Source: Isoetes taiwanensis (taxonomy: Eukaryota; Streptophyta; Lycopodiopsida; Isoetales; Isoetaceae). Taken from it: a stretch of 64,000 bases of DNA. A program made the translations under genes and the position numbers. The stretch lies in NCBI GenBank assembly GCA_021234155.1, contig JAJEKV010000005.1, positions 25,369,584-25,433,583 of the forward strand. The letters are read 5' to 3'. Of this stretch, positions 23,601 through 32,731 are shown one piece after another. The notes below the pieces were generated by a model. It was not told the DNA's origin. It saw only the letters and a program-made list of their open reading frames with translations, and ran no database searches. Every line of letters begins with the position of its first letter. The first letter of the stretch is position 1.

Positions 23601-26600
23601 TAATTGGAACCGGTGATGAAGGTTCTATGTTTCAAATGCATGAGTAAATCCTCTGTCAAGATCTGGTTGCTGCTAAAAGAAATTTATAAGGATAACTTCC
23701 TAAATATATCAGTGCAGATGGTTTCATCAGAAGGTCTGGATATTTGGATATTGATCTGCCGAATAAAGTGAGATACTCTATGGGGCAGTTTAGAGTGTCA
23801 TCTCACCAGTTGATATTAGCCATGAAGATCGGAAATGCCCAACGTCGCGTCTAAATATGGTTGAGTCAGAAGAACATTTTATTTTTACGTACCTCAACCT
23901 ACTACCATTATTAGAGGCAGATATCATTGTCTTTTAGAGACCCCACATATCTACGCACATAGCTGGTAGAATATTACGATCAGAAATGTGCATCTCACTT
24001 TGTATTGAACTATCTCTAGAAAGGAGAAATATTTTCAAACAAAAGAATCTAACGGGTCTGAAACAAACAGAAATAACTGATTTGTTTTCATCCGAGTCAA
24101 ACGATGATAAGATGACGGGTCTGAAACAAACAGAAATAACTGATTTGTTTTCATCCGAGTCAAACGATGATAAGATGATAATGGAGTCATCACAGAAGAG
24201 AGAGTATCCTGACCCTAAAGGGGTGACTTTGGCACTGTCTAAGAAGATAAAACGATCAGCAGCCATGAAACATAAAAGGTCTTTCCAGAAGAGGCCAAGC
24301 ATCAAACATCAAAGCAAACCAAGAAGGGGTATTATGAATTACTTTGCAGCATTCACAGGAACGAATGGGCTATCTCCATCAAACCCTATCTGAGCAGATT
24401 CTTAGATTTTCACTATAAGTTTTTGTTAACTTAATATTTTTTATTTGCATACTTTTAGATAACAGGAGGGGTTTTCCTCCTGGAGGTCTTGAATTGTGTA
24501 TGTGTTATGGTCTCATAGACCCTTCGGGTCTTACGTCTTACGTAGACGTTAATAAATCTTTCTTTCTCTCTTTCTTTCTTTCATTTATATATGTATAATA
24601 TAATGTAAGTGCATCTCCCTGGTGCTAAATAAATTATAGCACCCACTGTTCTGTATTTTCCAAGATTTGATATCAAATCAATGAAAAGGACAAAAAAAAG
24701 ACATTGAATTCAAATGATGATTGGTTAACTAACCCATTGGACTTACAATAACATGTCATCCTTGTGTCGGGCATCCATATAAGGCATGTCACATGGTCAT
24801 TTTGTGCTTGTGAGTCATTTTTTATAATGTATTAAGCTTGTGATTGTGCTCTTAAACTATTTTTTTTCCTTAAATATTACAATTGGCATTTCCCTAACGG
24901 AGGTCTGGCCGGTCTGTAATGACACTAGATTCTCATCAAGCACTTCATTCTCCTCATTGGTAATGTTCTAGAGCACCTTCCCAATGTAAGTGGTCTGTTG
25001 AAATTGTCTGCTGCATGTACTACCCAGCAGGCTAGCTAGTAGTGAGTGATAGCTTTGGAAACGTACTTCTTGCTTGTTTATGATGGTTTAATGTTCTAGT
25101 AGCAATTACCTGCCAAAACCTGTTCTGTTGGTTCAAGGAAGGAACTCTTAACTTGTTTTTATCTCAATCGCTATTCAATATGCAGCATCGTGTATATATT
25201 CTTGTTTTACATTTAGAAGCATGTTGAAACCTATGCAAGTTGCAATCAGGACACATATTTATAGAAATTGTGAGGTAAATTTGTGATCCAACCAACTGTC
25301 TATCTGGTGTGGCATCACAAAGGTTCTCTCAGTTGAATCTAAGACACTAACTCATAAGGTGTGACAGCAGCCTTGCATCTTACATGTGGAACCTAGCAAG
25401 TAAATCATGAATCATTTTTGCTCTGGTTGATTTGTATAAAGGTTGTCAGATCTCAACTCCTAAACAGAAATGCAGCAGATAATTGGCCTCAAAATTTAGA
25501 CTTCATATTAAAGCTGATTCAAAAATCAAATGATATGCATCTCCTGTAATACTTTCATTATCATCAACAAACGAAGTTAAGATAAAATTTGATGACAATC
25601 CATTTAATGTTATAGACTAGGATCAGCCCTGGACCTAGTAAATTCCTATGACAATAGGGAAACATTTGTCTTTGCCCAAACACCTGGGATTGTTTCAGAT
25701 CATAATTTTTTCTTAAGTTTGCACACAAAAGTCTCTTTCTCCCGTGGTCATAAAGCCTGGTGGCTGCTCCATGTTAATGAGTTCATGAAGGTCGCCATTG
25801 AGGAAGGCACTCTTGAATGGTGTAAAAGCCACAGACCAAATTTTTTATGGTAGCCTTTAGCCACTAAGCTGGCCTTGTGTTTTGAAGTACTTCCATCCGC
25901 ATTAACTTTTGTTCTGTATACCCATTTGTTCTCAATCACATTCGGTGGGTCTATGGCCTAGGCACCAATTCCCAAGTGCCCTGCTTCATAAGCATGGAAT
26001 ATTATTCCTGCAGTGCATCAAGCCACTGTTTATCTCCTGCAGCTGAGGATCCTTATGATCAAATGCTTTGGCCATAAGAGAATAGTTACATGACTGTGTA
26101 ATAGATCTTCTCAAAGTTTGCTCTGAACTGTGAGACTCAGATATAGAAGCAAGCAGAATCCAAAACTGGTGTATAAGTAGAACCACTCACAGAAATACAT
26201 GGGGAGTCTCAAGAAACATATTTATGATGAAGATTTATTGGCCAATGTTCAAACATATGATCCAAGATATACCATCCAAAACGTCATCTGATTCTCCAGA
26301 ACTAATGGAAGACTGTGATGGTAAAGTTACAGGAACACTCCTGTATGTATAAACTGTAAATGAGTAACGTTAAGTCACTGTTAGATAAAGTACTGCCTGG
26401 ACTGTTTTGAGAAGGTAAAAACATTAGAACTTGCTCCAAATTTTCAGCAAGTGGCGGTTGCCTAGATTTAGACTTAGATTCTGATGTAGAATCATAAGAA
26501 GATGAAGTAGGAGTGGATTCAGATGCAGCAATTAAAGGATTTATGGGAGGTGAAGAAAGTCTAGTTCTAGAGTAGAAACTATCCTCCATTTGATCATACC

Positions 26601-29600
26601 TTTCAAGACCTTGTTCAGCATCTGTAAGTTTGAGTTGAAGCTGATTAAACGAGTTAATTATTTTGTCCTACAGCTTATAATAGTCAGAGACACTTTGATA
26701 TTCTTGAGGCAAACCTTTGAGAGCATATTGTATAAGACAGAGATTTGTCATGGTACCACCTGCTGCCTGATATTTTTCTCTCCATGCCTTCAACTGCTGC
26801 AGACAATTTCGCATGTCTAAGACTATCCGTCTGAAGTTGTTGGCCTTTGGCTACCTGAATACGTTATGCAAGAAATCTAACGCTGTGGTGAAAGTCGTAT
26901 AACCTCAAAGATATATCTGAAAATCTGCACATGTACATGCTTTAAGATGATTCAAGGACAAGAAATCTTTGTCCAAATCATCAGAAGACGTACGACTCCA
27001 TCCTTCAGCTCTCAAATCACTGCGATTATGATTAATTTCAAAAGCATCTAGCCAGGTAAAATAATTGTCGATATCTAACATAGGATGAGTAAAATATTTC
27101 CAAGGATTTGCATTTGTAGCCATTGAAAGAAAGAAATCCAAGCAAGATATTTATAAAAACAAAGGAATACAGAGCAGATCTGCCAATTAATACTATGCTA
27201 AGACAAATCCCATGAGACTTGGACAAAAAAAATTTGGAACAAAAAAGAATGAGAATTAGACAAATGCTGATACAATTTGAACAATTCTGCTAAGCGATCT
27301 TGAATCTTCAATTCTTGATGCAAATCTAAAGTGAAATTGGTTTAGTGTTGATATTTGAACACATACAGGATTGATGAATAAACTTGCAAGATTAGACTGA
27401 ATCTTGCAGGTTAGAGAGTAAAATATTAGCAATGTTAGTTAATGGTGCAAATGTATCATGTACATAATGTACATAGTATAAAAAATGGAGTCTATGTATT
27501 ATTGCCCTGCAGAATGTATTTTGTACTTTGGACAGTTTTTGAATTGCAGAATCTTTTTGTCGGTGCCATCATCTGCGTCTCTTCTTCTCTCCTCCTCTAA
27601 CTAAGATAAAATAAGATAAAGAACTACTATGGCTTTATAAGAGAGCCATGCCAGCAACGCATTGGCATGCCTAGTCATGTAAGAGTAATGACATGTCATG
27701 TCATATCCTAACAATTTGTATCATCCAGCACAGGCTTGGTAAAGACATTCCAGGGCTCAACACCAACCGTGACCAAAATATTCCTTCAAAAAATACTCAA
27801 ATCCTTCAAAAATCTCCCTTGAACTCAAAAGATCAATCAATCTTGTAACAATCACTGCTGTGCAGAAAAATCAACAAGATCTGAATCGAGATCTTAGAGA
27901 TCTAACCGTTGATCCTTGTATGTTGACTGTCCAACGCTTTCTTCACCAAATTTGTGAAAAAAACCCCCTAGACTTGTCCAAATCTTACGGAATAGCCAAG
28001 GAAAATCAGCTCCTGATCCTAGAAGATCAGGCGAAAATTCCAAGGAATAAAGTAAATTATGGAGGACGAACTCTGTTTCTCTGTCTTTGGCCAGGAACCG
28101 TGCTCTGATACCATGAACAAATTTGGAAGACTGGAAGACTTGAAGAAATGAGAGAGGGCCAAGTGGACCAATTGTATTTATTAGGAAAAACTTGGTAAAT
28201 TACAGTTGATGAGATTGCATCATCTGAGTCACCCATATGTTATTGAGGTATAGTTAGAAGTTTTTAGCTCTAACAAACTTATGGACATTCCAAAAGAAGA
28301 GAAGATGTCACAAGAAAGATGCTGAAATACTACTCTGTACGCAATGTGTCATAGAAAGGGTGGAACTGTCCTTTCCAAAGTCCAGCTATATTACTTCAGT
28401 TGGTTAATTACATGGGGCCGCAATGCATTTCAGTGGGATGCCTTTTAGGCTACTGTTGTTGAAATGAAACAGCCACACAAAGAGAATCTACGAAAGGACG
28501 GCTTTTGAAAGCATTACAATAAGAATATGATAGAGTAGTTACAAGCAAACTACTCGGTAAACAGTGTTCGTTTCAATCTTTAATTTCTTCCTGAGAACTG
28601 TTATACATTAGACATGATATAACATAACTTGGGTATCACCATATCCAACATATCTATGTTGCCATGCGGTTCTTTTGGCCTTAAATTATATGACCATAAG
28701 AAGCCTGATATTACATATGCAGCTGGCATCATATCCTGATATATGCAGCATTCTAATGTTACTAGGTGTCAAGTGAGTTCTTAAATATCTTTAGGGCAAA
28801 AGGCACAAAAAGGACGTTCTATGTTTGTGGGTAGAATTTTGACCTTCATTTATATGCAGAAGGAAATCCCTCAATATATGGCTCTAAAATGCAAGTCACA
28901 GCACAAGTACAACTAGTAGATTAAAAAGCTATGTGCACAGGCATGCAGGGCTTTGGCTGATACAGTTGCTTGCGACTTTGGTATGCAATGTTAAACAAAC
29001 TTATGACCGATAGAGCAATGTACACATGGCATGCAATGCCTGTGTTAGTTAAGTAAGAATTATGATGGTTAGTCTTGGTTCTTGATTCTAATCACCCTAA
29101 GCACCTCGGTCAACACAATAGGCGACGCTTATGATGACATGGAAAATGATAGCACATCTCTTCACTTAACGTGTTTCCGTTAGTTATTTCTGTTTGTGCT
29201 TTTCTTAATGGTGGCCAGTTGCAAACTCTATTTAGCTTGGTGATGACTGTTTTAACATCGATTTTTGGTATTCAAATATAATTCACAATCTAACAAGGTT
29301 GGTGCAAAGTATCCCTGCTGCTCTCTGCATTTATTTTGCTTTTGCTGCTTCTCTCATCATGGTTTTTTAGTTGTGCTATAGATGTTCTTTTGTTACTCTG
29401 CTTTCTCATATAAATGTTAGTTCAAACAGATGATCGTAAACCTCAGCATGGGATCATTCTGCTGATGGTAGCATCATCTGCTGGCAACAATTGTTCTCTT
29501 AGTGTCCACATTCTGTGCAATGCAAATGGCGAACAGGTACTCAGAGACTTCCGAAACTTGTACATGTGATTCCTTTTGCCGGTTTCTAGTAACTATTTTC

Positions 29601-31996
29601 CTGATATTCTTTCCAGCTGCCAACAGCTGTCAGAAAACTGTCTTCTGGAGGGTGTGACTTCGTGAGTGTCGAGCTTCTGCTTATGCTTTATATCATCAAT
29701 GCAGTTCTGATAAAGATGATCTGGCACTTGTTTATTTACAGGAAACCAGTTTTGAACATCCTGCTGGCTGCCCTGTAGTGAGTTCTATTGGGGGCCAGGG
29801 ACTTGGATGGTTCAGTACACTCCTATTAGTGTAAGCATTCAGAAATTCCTTTTGCCAAACTTGTTTTTTTATCTTATACTAGAAAGACATACATAGCTTA
29901 TTTCAGGTGCAAGGTCAAACCAGACTTATTGGCCTGCTGATTGTGACCTACTTCAACTTGAACTACTGCAATGCATTAGTTGGTTGTATAATGATTAAAT
30001 AAGTCAAAGTCCTATCCATAAATAGCACCACAAAGTTCACCTGCATGTCAAATGCCAAATTGGGCAGCTGGTACATAAGGAGTAGCTACACTCGGCCATG
30101 TGAAATTTATCAAGGTCCTCCCTGATATATTAGGTTTGTGTAAACTGAATTCCATTCTGCCATGGCCAAAATTCCACTAGCATAGGAGTGAAGCACCTGC
30201 TTAAGTTTATTTAAGATTTCTTGAAGTCTGTATAGCACATGCTATTCCTTAGGCCAAATGGAACCATCTAGCTGAAATGCTTTTCGTGCAGGAAATGTGC
30301 GGACTCTAGCAAGGATTTTTTTTTTATAATGAAATGATATACTGTTGTAATCGCAGGATGTTTCCCTGATATATAATCTTCCCGAGATTCCAGCACCCTT
30401 TGGAAAAAAACGAAAACATGTATCTGGGAAGAATCATAAAGTTTCCAGCCCTTTTGTTGAGTTGGATAGCAATAAAAACATATTTGATGACCTTTTTAAC
30501 TAGCTTGTGCAATTTCACCAGTTTTTTCCTTGGCATGCTAGCAGTAGCTGAGTAACCAAAATCTCCAAATTTGCTTAACAATTGCTTCTGTGAATGACCC
30601 GTTAGCAATGCACAGCTCCTAATGTCTCAGCCTAAAAGCCTGCTCGCAGATGCTTATTAACAACGTGGGTTTTGCCAAAGCTGCATCCAGAAAACAATGA
30701 TACAAGACATCTATAGTTTTATGAATTCAAAGTTTTGCTGAAATTCTTAACATAGCTTATAGTGCCTTTAGTGGCTAGTCCATTGGGTTAACAACTAAGG
30801 GATCTTGTGTTCAAGCCTCTGGGGGTCCGTCATATGTCCTCATGGATGCTGCCAATGTGGCATGATGTAAAAATACTATCTAACACAATAGTATACTCCA
30901 TTGCTCCCCGTTTATTAACTACCTGAGACACAGAAGAGGCTGTTTATTAACTACCTGAGCCACAGAAGAGGCTTTTTGACCGACGGGATAGGAGGGTGAA
31001 AACACAACTCTTCGATCAACTAGAATCGGTGGGTCACCGAACCTCACTCCACCCTTACCGAACCTCACTCCACCAAACCTCGAGAGCCCCAGTGCCATGA
31101 AGTCTACACCAGAGTACTTATAGCATTGGACTGCCTTTAGCAACTGACCCTGGGAATTGGATTTCTTCTTCCTTACGAAGGGATGTCTTGGGCAGCTGCC
31201 AGAAATGGTGAGGTCATTAACGTACATCAAAAAGAAAATGATCTCTTCTTCAATCCTTTATAGTAGAGGTTTGGATCTGCATGTGAACCCACAAAAACCT
31301 ATGCTCACAGTAGGAATTAATCCTCCAGTACTGGAGGACTATTTCGAAGACCTTTTGCCTGCTGGTTGTTTCATAAGATTTCTACGCCATTATGAAATGC
31401 ACTATGCACATTAAACTGATTGATATTTCATTTGCAATCAGCAATAACTATTACTGGTCCTGTTCAGTTATTCCCAGAGTTGTGAAGCCTGGGGCTGCAG
31501 AACTAACCCTTCAGCAAAACCATATGCACCATAACTTGATCCTGTGTATTCATTCCTCTACTCTGCTTTGGAAGTGGGGCATGTTTGCCAGATACTATGC
31601 TCAGATATTTGTCTTCAATTCAAATTGATCAGTGATGACCATCTTTCTTCTTCTGCCATTTTCCTTCCTATAACCTGGAAATATATTACAGATAAAAGCC
31701 CTTCACTCAATATTTGATTCTTCCTGGCATATTATGCACTGTATGTATTTGAGTACAACCCAGAATATTGACGGCCCTTCAAATTTCCGTGCAATGTAAA
31801 CGACTTCTTTCTGTATTCGATTGTTAGGGTTCTCATCACAACAAGTATTATGTGCAGGTTATTATGTTTATTTATTATATACATGCTGGTGGCGACTGTG
31901 TACCGTAGATCAGCTCTTGGAATCCAGGGATGGGAGGTATGCAAACCTGACCGGCCCCTCAAGGAAAAAAGGGAACAGAGAAAGACTAAAAAGTAG
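8522..31996 (+). CDS. ATG27/MRH-like type I membrane protein gene, nine exons, duplicated 3' half
   Basis: Exons: 8522-8682, 9859-9919, 10001-10054, 13950-14013, 15942-15998, 20459-20565, 20646-20690, 20771-20859 (copy A; equivalents 29430-29536, 29617-29661 and 29742-29830 in copy B), and 31858-31996. All junctions are GT-AG and all phases agree; the sum is 777 nt, 258 aa. The protein has a signal peptide (MEVLLILAVLIF), a cysteine-rich lumenal domain with SPHGVRSEDGFYKI, LWFQPCEHMKFNFDPPVC, CGGPDHCGETCSAL, GYAVCTTLG, NNCSLSVHILC and EHPAGCPVV, one transmembrane helix (about LLLVLLCLFIIYMLVATVY) and a short basic tail. The order and cysteine pattern recall plant ATG27-like/mannose-6-phosphate-receptor-homology proteins of Golgi-vacuole traffic; that is family recall, not a search. 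Exon 5 is intact only in copy A and exon 9 only in copy B, so this frame is a composite. Introns reach 4.5 kb, or about 11 kb if 8A joins 9B. Confidence 0.75.
9424..9691 (+). repeat. Tandem duplication of 134 bp in intron 1
   Basis: Two diverged copies (9424-9557 and 9558-9691), each starting TTTTGATCCA and containing ATTATACAATAATAT and CAGTAACACG. It is an intronic duplication with no coding signal. Confidence 0.85.
9859..9919 (+). CDS. Membrane protein gene exon 2
   Basis: 61 nt between acceptor GTAAAG and donor CAG|GTTGGT. It encodes FYKIIEKDAEGDDEAILWFQ, continuing exactly from exon 1 and into the PCEH cysteine block of exon 3 after an 81-bp intron. Confidence 0.8.
10001..10054 (+). CDS. 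Membrane protein gene exon 3
   Basis: 54 nt encoding PCEHMKFNFDPPVCYDCE, bounded by CATTGCAG and GAG|GTATTT. Its three cysteines belong to the conserved lumenal pattern. Confidence 0.8.
10700..10965 (-). pseudogene. LINE ORF2 C-terminal fragment (zinc-knuckle region)
   Basis: The minus strand encodes CRLCQLNVIESEKHF, then YYEIQGRFHCLF and YEDQKC. This matches the fragment at 14780 (CPTCDLNMVESEEHF, YYIIRGRYHCLF, YYDQKC), so both come from one LINE family. The last zinc ligand of the C-x2-C-x9-H-x4-C pattern is arginine here. It is a 5'-truncated relic in intron 3. Confidence 0.75.
10966..11540 (-). pseudogene. Ty1/copia RT fragment in intron 3
   Basis: The minus strand carries copia RT hallmarks: EWTAAMQDK, SKQDTWLLVPSP, DGTVTKHNIRLVAKGYNQQ and LDLDNTESFAHVAP, with several stops. 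It directly abuts the LINE fragment at 10965, suggesting one inserted into or next to the other. Confidence 0.75.
11541..13949. other. Rest of intron 3, no gene recognised
   Basis: About 2.4 kb of AT-rich sequence ending at the exon 4 acceptor. A minus-strand frame at 12553-12930 (125 codons) has no recognisable motif and low-complexity composition, so I do not call it. The intron probably contains decayed retroelement DNA. Confidence 0.5.
13950..14013 (+). CDS. Membrane protein gene exon 4
   Basis: 64 nt encoding PCGGPDHCGETCSALRSTLH plus PG, with acceptor TTTTCCAG and donor CTG|GTATGG in phase 1. The CGGPxHCGxxCSAL motif is the best family marker in the gene. This is the last exon before the duplicated block. 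Confidence 0.85.
14780..15439 (+). pseudogene. LINE ORF2 C-terminus and 3' end, copy A
   Basis: First frame: MGQFRVSSHQLDISHEDRKC, then a zinc motif C-x2-C-x9-H-x4-C (CPTCDLNMVESEEHFIFTC) and RGRYHCLF. After a frameshift near 15032-15065 a charged tail follows (ESNDDKM, KREYPDPKGVTLALSKKIKR, RRGIMNYFAAF) ending at 15439. The 3' region after it has hairpin-prone GGAGG...CCTCC and GACCCTTCGGGTC and ends in AATAAATCTTTCTTTC simple repeats near 15630, a plausible LINE 3' end. It is 5'-truncated and dead. Confidence 0.75.
15098..15223 (+). repeat. Perfect 63-bp direct repeat inside the LINE tail, copy A
   Basis: 15098-15160 and 15161-15223 are identical and keep the reading frame, doubling a 21-residue unit that begins TGLKQTEITDLFSSESN. 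Confidence 0.95.
15942..15998 (+). CDS. Membrane protein gene exon 5, copy A (intact)
   Basis: 57 nt encoding GYAVCTTLGFSSSTSFSLI, with acceptor CCCTAACAG and donor ATTG|GTAATG. It completes the glycine split from exon 4 and the aspartate split into exon 6. The copy B version is broken. Confidence 0.8.
16255..17213 (-). pseudogene. copia RT region, copy A
   Basis: The minus strand shows, in order, SITQSCNYSLMAKA with DHKDPQLQEI, VIENKWVYRTKVNADGSTSK with ASLVAKGYHKK, YDLKQSQVFGQ, NSFVDDTSITGDAYHL, and GEPCDATPYRQLVGSQIYL near 16260-16350. These are the copia RT core and the start of RNase H. Frameshifts and stops break it. The VDD of the polymerase site is still readable. The element stops at about 16255 with no 3' LTR found. 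Confidence 0.85.
17340..18155 (-). pseudogene. copia gag, copy A, fused to pol linker
   Basis: Gag starts MATNANPWKYFTHPMLDIDN (ATG complement at 18155) and continues with LKAWREKYQAAGGTM, TNLCLIQYALKGLPQEYQS and LTDAEQGLERYDQ, a copia gag of the UBN2 type. It then runs into a serine-rich linker (SESTPTSSSYDSTSESKSKS) of the kind found between integrase and RT. Protease and the integrase core are absent, so this is an internally deleted element with additional stops. Confidence 0.8.
18466..18746. mobile_element. LTR-like 281 bp segment, copy A
   Basis: Begins TGTTAGTTAATGG and ends ATATCCTAACA, so the ends form the TGTTAG/CTAACA inverted pair usual for LTRs. TATA-like runs exist on both strands (TATAAAAA and TATAAAG). 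It lies between the gag start and the PBS of the minus-strand copia element. I find no target duplication, so its identity as a solo LTR is uncertain. Confidence 0.4.
19131..19146 (-). promoter_or_regulatory. copia primer binding site, copy A
   Basis: The minus strand reads TGGTATCAGAGCACGG, the usual plant initiator tRNA-Met primer site, starting directly after the CA end of the adjoining LTR. Confidence 0.9.
19147..19308 (-). mobile_element. copia 5' LTR, 162 bp, copy A
   Basis: On the minus strand it starts TGTTAGAGCTAAAAAC and ends AAATTTGTTCA immediately before the PBS. This fixes the orientation and 5' end of the copia relic in intron 5. The length is short but within the copia range. 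The outer end is inferred from the TG start alone. Confidence 0.7.
19309..20458. other. Rest of intron 5, copy A
   Basis: Unassigned AT-rich sequence up to the exon 6 acceptor CAAACAG. A local difference from copy B occurs at about 20011-20045 (GTTCGCTCGCTTGCGACTTC here, a different stretch at 28991 in copy B). Confidence 0.5.
20459..20565 (+). CDS. Membrane protein gene exon 6, copy A
   Basis: 107 nt, encoding DRKPQHGIILLMVASS then NNCSLSVHILCNANGEQ, with donor CAG|GTACTC. Identical by eye to 29430-29536. Confidence 0.8.
20646..20690 (+). CDS. Membrane protein gene exon 7, copy A
   Basis: 45 nt encoding LPTAVRKLSSGGCDF, between TTTCCAG and TTC|GTGAGT, with 80-bp introns on both sides. Identical by eye to 29617-29661. 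Confidence 0.8.
20771..20859 (+). CDS. Membrane protein gene exon 8, copy A
   Basis: 89 nt encoding ETSFEHPAGCPVVSSIGGQG and the start of the transmembrane helix (LGWFSTLLL), donor AGT|GTAAGC in phase 2. Identical by eye to 29742-29830. Confidence 0.8.
20860..22883. other. Intron 8, copy A
   Basis: About 2 kb with no recognised element. Compared with copy B (29831-31857) it shows many small indels, dense near 21600-21720 and 22000-22130. Confidence 0.5.
22884..23025 (+). pseudogene. Membrane protein gene exon 9, copy A (frameshifted)
   Basis: Same acceptor (GTGCAG) as copy B, but a 2-nt TA expansion in the TTATATATACATG stretch shifts the frame inside the transmembrane helix. A lost C (GGAATCAGGG versus GGAATCCAGGG) and an added A in the following A-run break it further. 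Read from exon 8 it terminates early at ACC TGA. Confidence 0.75.
23700..24393 (+). pseudogene. LINE ORF2 C-terminus and 3' end, copy B
   Basis: Counterpart of 14780-15439. The first part has extra indels (the cysteine motif is interrupted near 23840-23900), while the charged tail from 23986 to 24393 is almost unchanged. Confidence 0.75.
24052..24177 (+). repeat. Perfect 63-bp direct repeat inside the LINE tail, copy B
   Basis: 24052-24114 and 24115-24177 are identical to each other and to the pair in copy A, so this repeat predates the large duplication. Confidence 0.95.
24903..24959 (+). pseudogene. Membrane protein gene exon 5, copy B (broken)
   Basis: The acceptor CCCTAACAG of copy A is CCCTAACGGAG here, and the first codons are altered. 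Several 1-nt indels follow (TGTAATGACAC for TGTACGACAC, CTAGATTC for CTAGGATTC, TCTCCTC for TCTCCCTC). It cannot encode the conserved CTTLG block in frame. Confidence 0.8.
25217..26186 (-). pseudogene. copia RT region, copy B
   Basis: Duplicate of 16255-17213, carrying the same motifs (KWVYRTKVNADGSTSK, ASLVAKGYHKK) and the same disabling changes, plus a few extra indels. Confidence 0.85.
26302..27123 (-). pseudogene. copia gag, copy B
   Basis: Duplicate of 17340-18155, with gag start MATNANPWKYF at 27123 and the same fusion to the serine-rich linker. A 1-nt loss near 26370 changes the frame of the last part relative to copy A. Confidence 0.8.
27433..27713. mobile_element. LTR-like 281 bp segment, copy B
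   Basis: Duplicate of 18466-18746, with the same TGTTAG/CTAACA ends and the same length. Confidence 0.4.
28098..28113 (-). promoter_or_regulatory. copia primer binding site, copy B
   Basis: Same TGGTATCAGAGCACGG on the minus strand as in copy A. Confidence 0.9.
28114..28275 (-). mobile_element. copia 5' LTR, 162 bp, copy B
   Basis: Duplicate of 19147-19308, apparently identical. Confidence 0.7.
29430..29536 (+). CDS. Membrane protein gene exon 6, copy B
   Basis: 107 nt with intact splice sites and a sequence identical by eye to copy A. Confidence 0.8.
29617..29661 (+). CDS. Membrane protein gene exon 7, copy B
   Basis: 45 nt, intact, same as copy A. Confidence 0.8.
29742..29830 (+). CDS. 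Membrane protein gene exon 8, copy B
   Basis: 89 nt, intact, same as copy A. It joins exon 9 in copy B across a 2,027-bp intron. Confidence 0.8.
31858..31996 (+). CDS. Membrane protein gene exon 9, copy B (intact, stop codon)
   Basis: From acceptor GTGCAG the frame reads LLCLFIIYMLVATVYRRSAL, then GIQGWEVCKPDRP and a lysine/arginine-rich end, with TAG at 31994-31996. It completes the membrane helix begun in exon 8 and gives a short cytosolic tail. Only this copy keeps the frame. Confidence 0.75.
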
Positions 31997-32640
31997 TGGG
32001 ACAAAGAAGGGCTTGGGCGGGAAGAGAAGATTCTGTCTTTGTTTGTGTTTATGATATGTTATGATTGTAATGTGTGATCATTCATGTATCCCCCTAGCTC
32101 CAGATCTCACCGTTATTCTGGAGTTGGCAAAAAAGATGTCTACAAATTCTGTTGTCCCCACCCTCCCTCGTCTCTCTGGTCTTTTTCAGTAAGCAGAACA
32201 AAGAGACAATATAGCCAAGTCGAGGAGAATAAAATTCTCCCTTTTTCCCTTGTGATCAGACCTCGTTAAAAGTGCCCTTGCTAGGTTAAGTTGCAAGCTT
32301 TTCCAATATAATGTTCGTCCAGCTTGTTTAAAAAGTCATTTATGCCAGCGTGAAAACTTTGATGACAGGCTATACCACATGCAGACTTTTGGCAGTCAAT
32401 TCCACCACGCATTCAGGTTTTCTGAATTTCCGTACATGATTTTTATGTGTAATAAATGCATGCATATTTATTAACTACATTGGAAGATTATAACAGCTTG
32501 GCATTGAATACTTAATCGGAAAGGCAACTGGACTCTATAGGAGGTTGACTGAGCCATCATATATGCGAGTCAATGAATAATTGGAACCGGTGAGGTGGTG
32601 CCTTTTCCTAGAGTATTATACTTGATTCATGTTCTTATAG

Positions 32641-32731
32641 TTGACCTCTCTGCAAATCTATGGAAATGTGATGCAGCTGACTTGCACTTCTTGTTACGTT
32701 GCCCTATTTTGAAGGAAGAACCAGCATTGCA
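32641..32731 (+). other. Possible isolated exon, low confidence
   Basis: A 91-nt stop-free stretch (SANLWKCDAADLHFLLRC, PILKEEPAL) is bounded by CTTATAG and A|GTAAGT. It starts just after the duplication edge. I do not recognise it. It may be a fragment of another gene or chance. Confidence 0.25.

Larger units (their letters stand above)
14679..23616 (+). repeat. Tandem segmental duplication, copy A (~8.94 kb)
   Basis: Homology to copy B starts at TATGTTTCAAATGCATGAG in both copies (14679 and 23626) and ends at TTGGAACCGGTGA (23616 and 32593). A 9-bp filler, TGAAGGTTC, separates the copies. The block holds a LINE tail, exons 5-9, a copia relic and intron sequence. Long stretches are identical, broken by clustered 1-10 bp indels. 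Confidence 0.95.
23626..32593 (+). repeat. Tandem segmental duplication, copy B (~8.97 kb)
   Basis: Direct repeat of 14679-23616 with the same internal order. The right edge, after CCGGTGA, continues into unique sequence GGTGGTGCC, which shows where the block ends. Confidence 0.95.
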
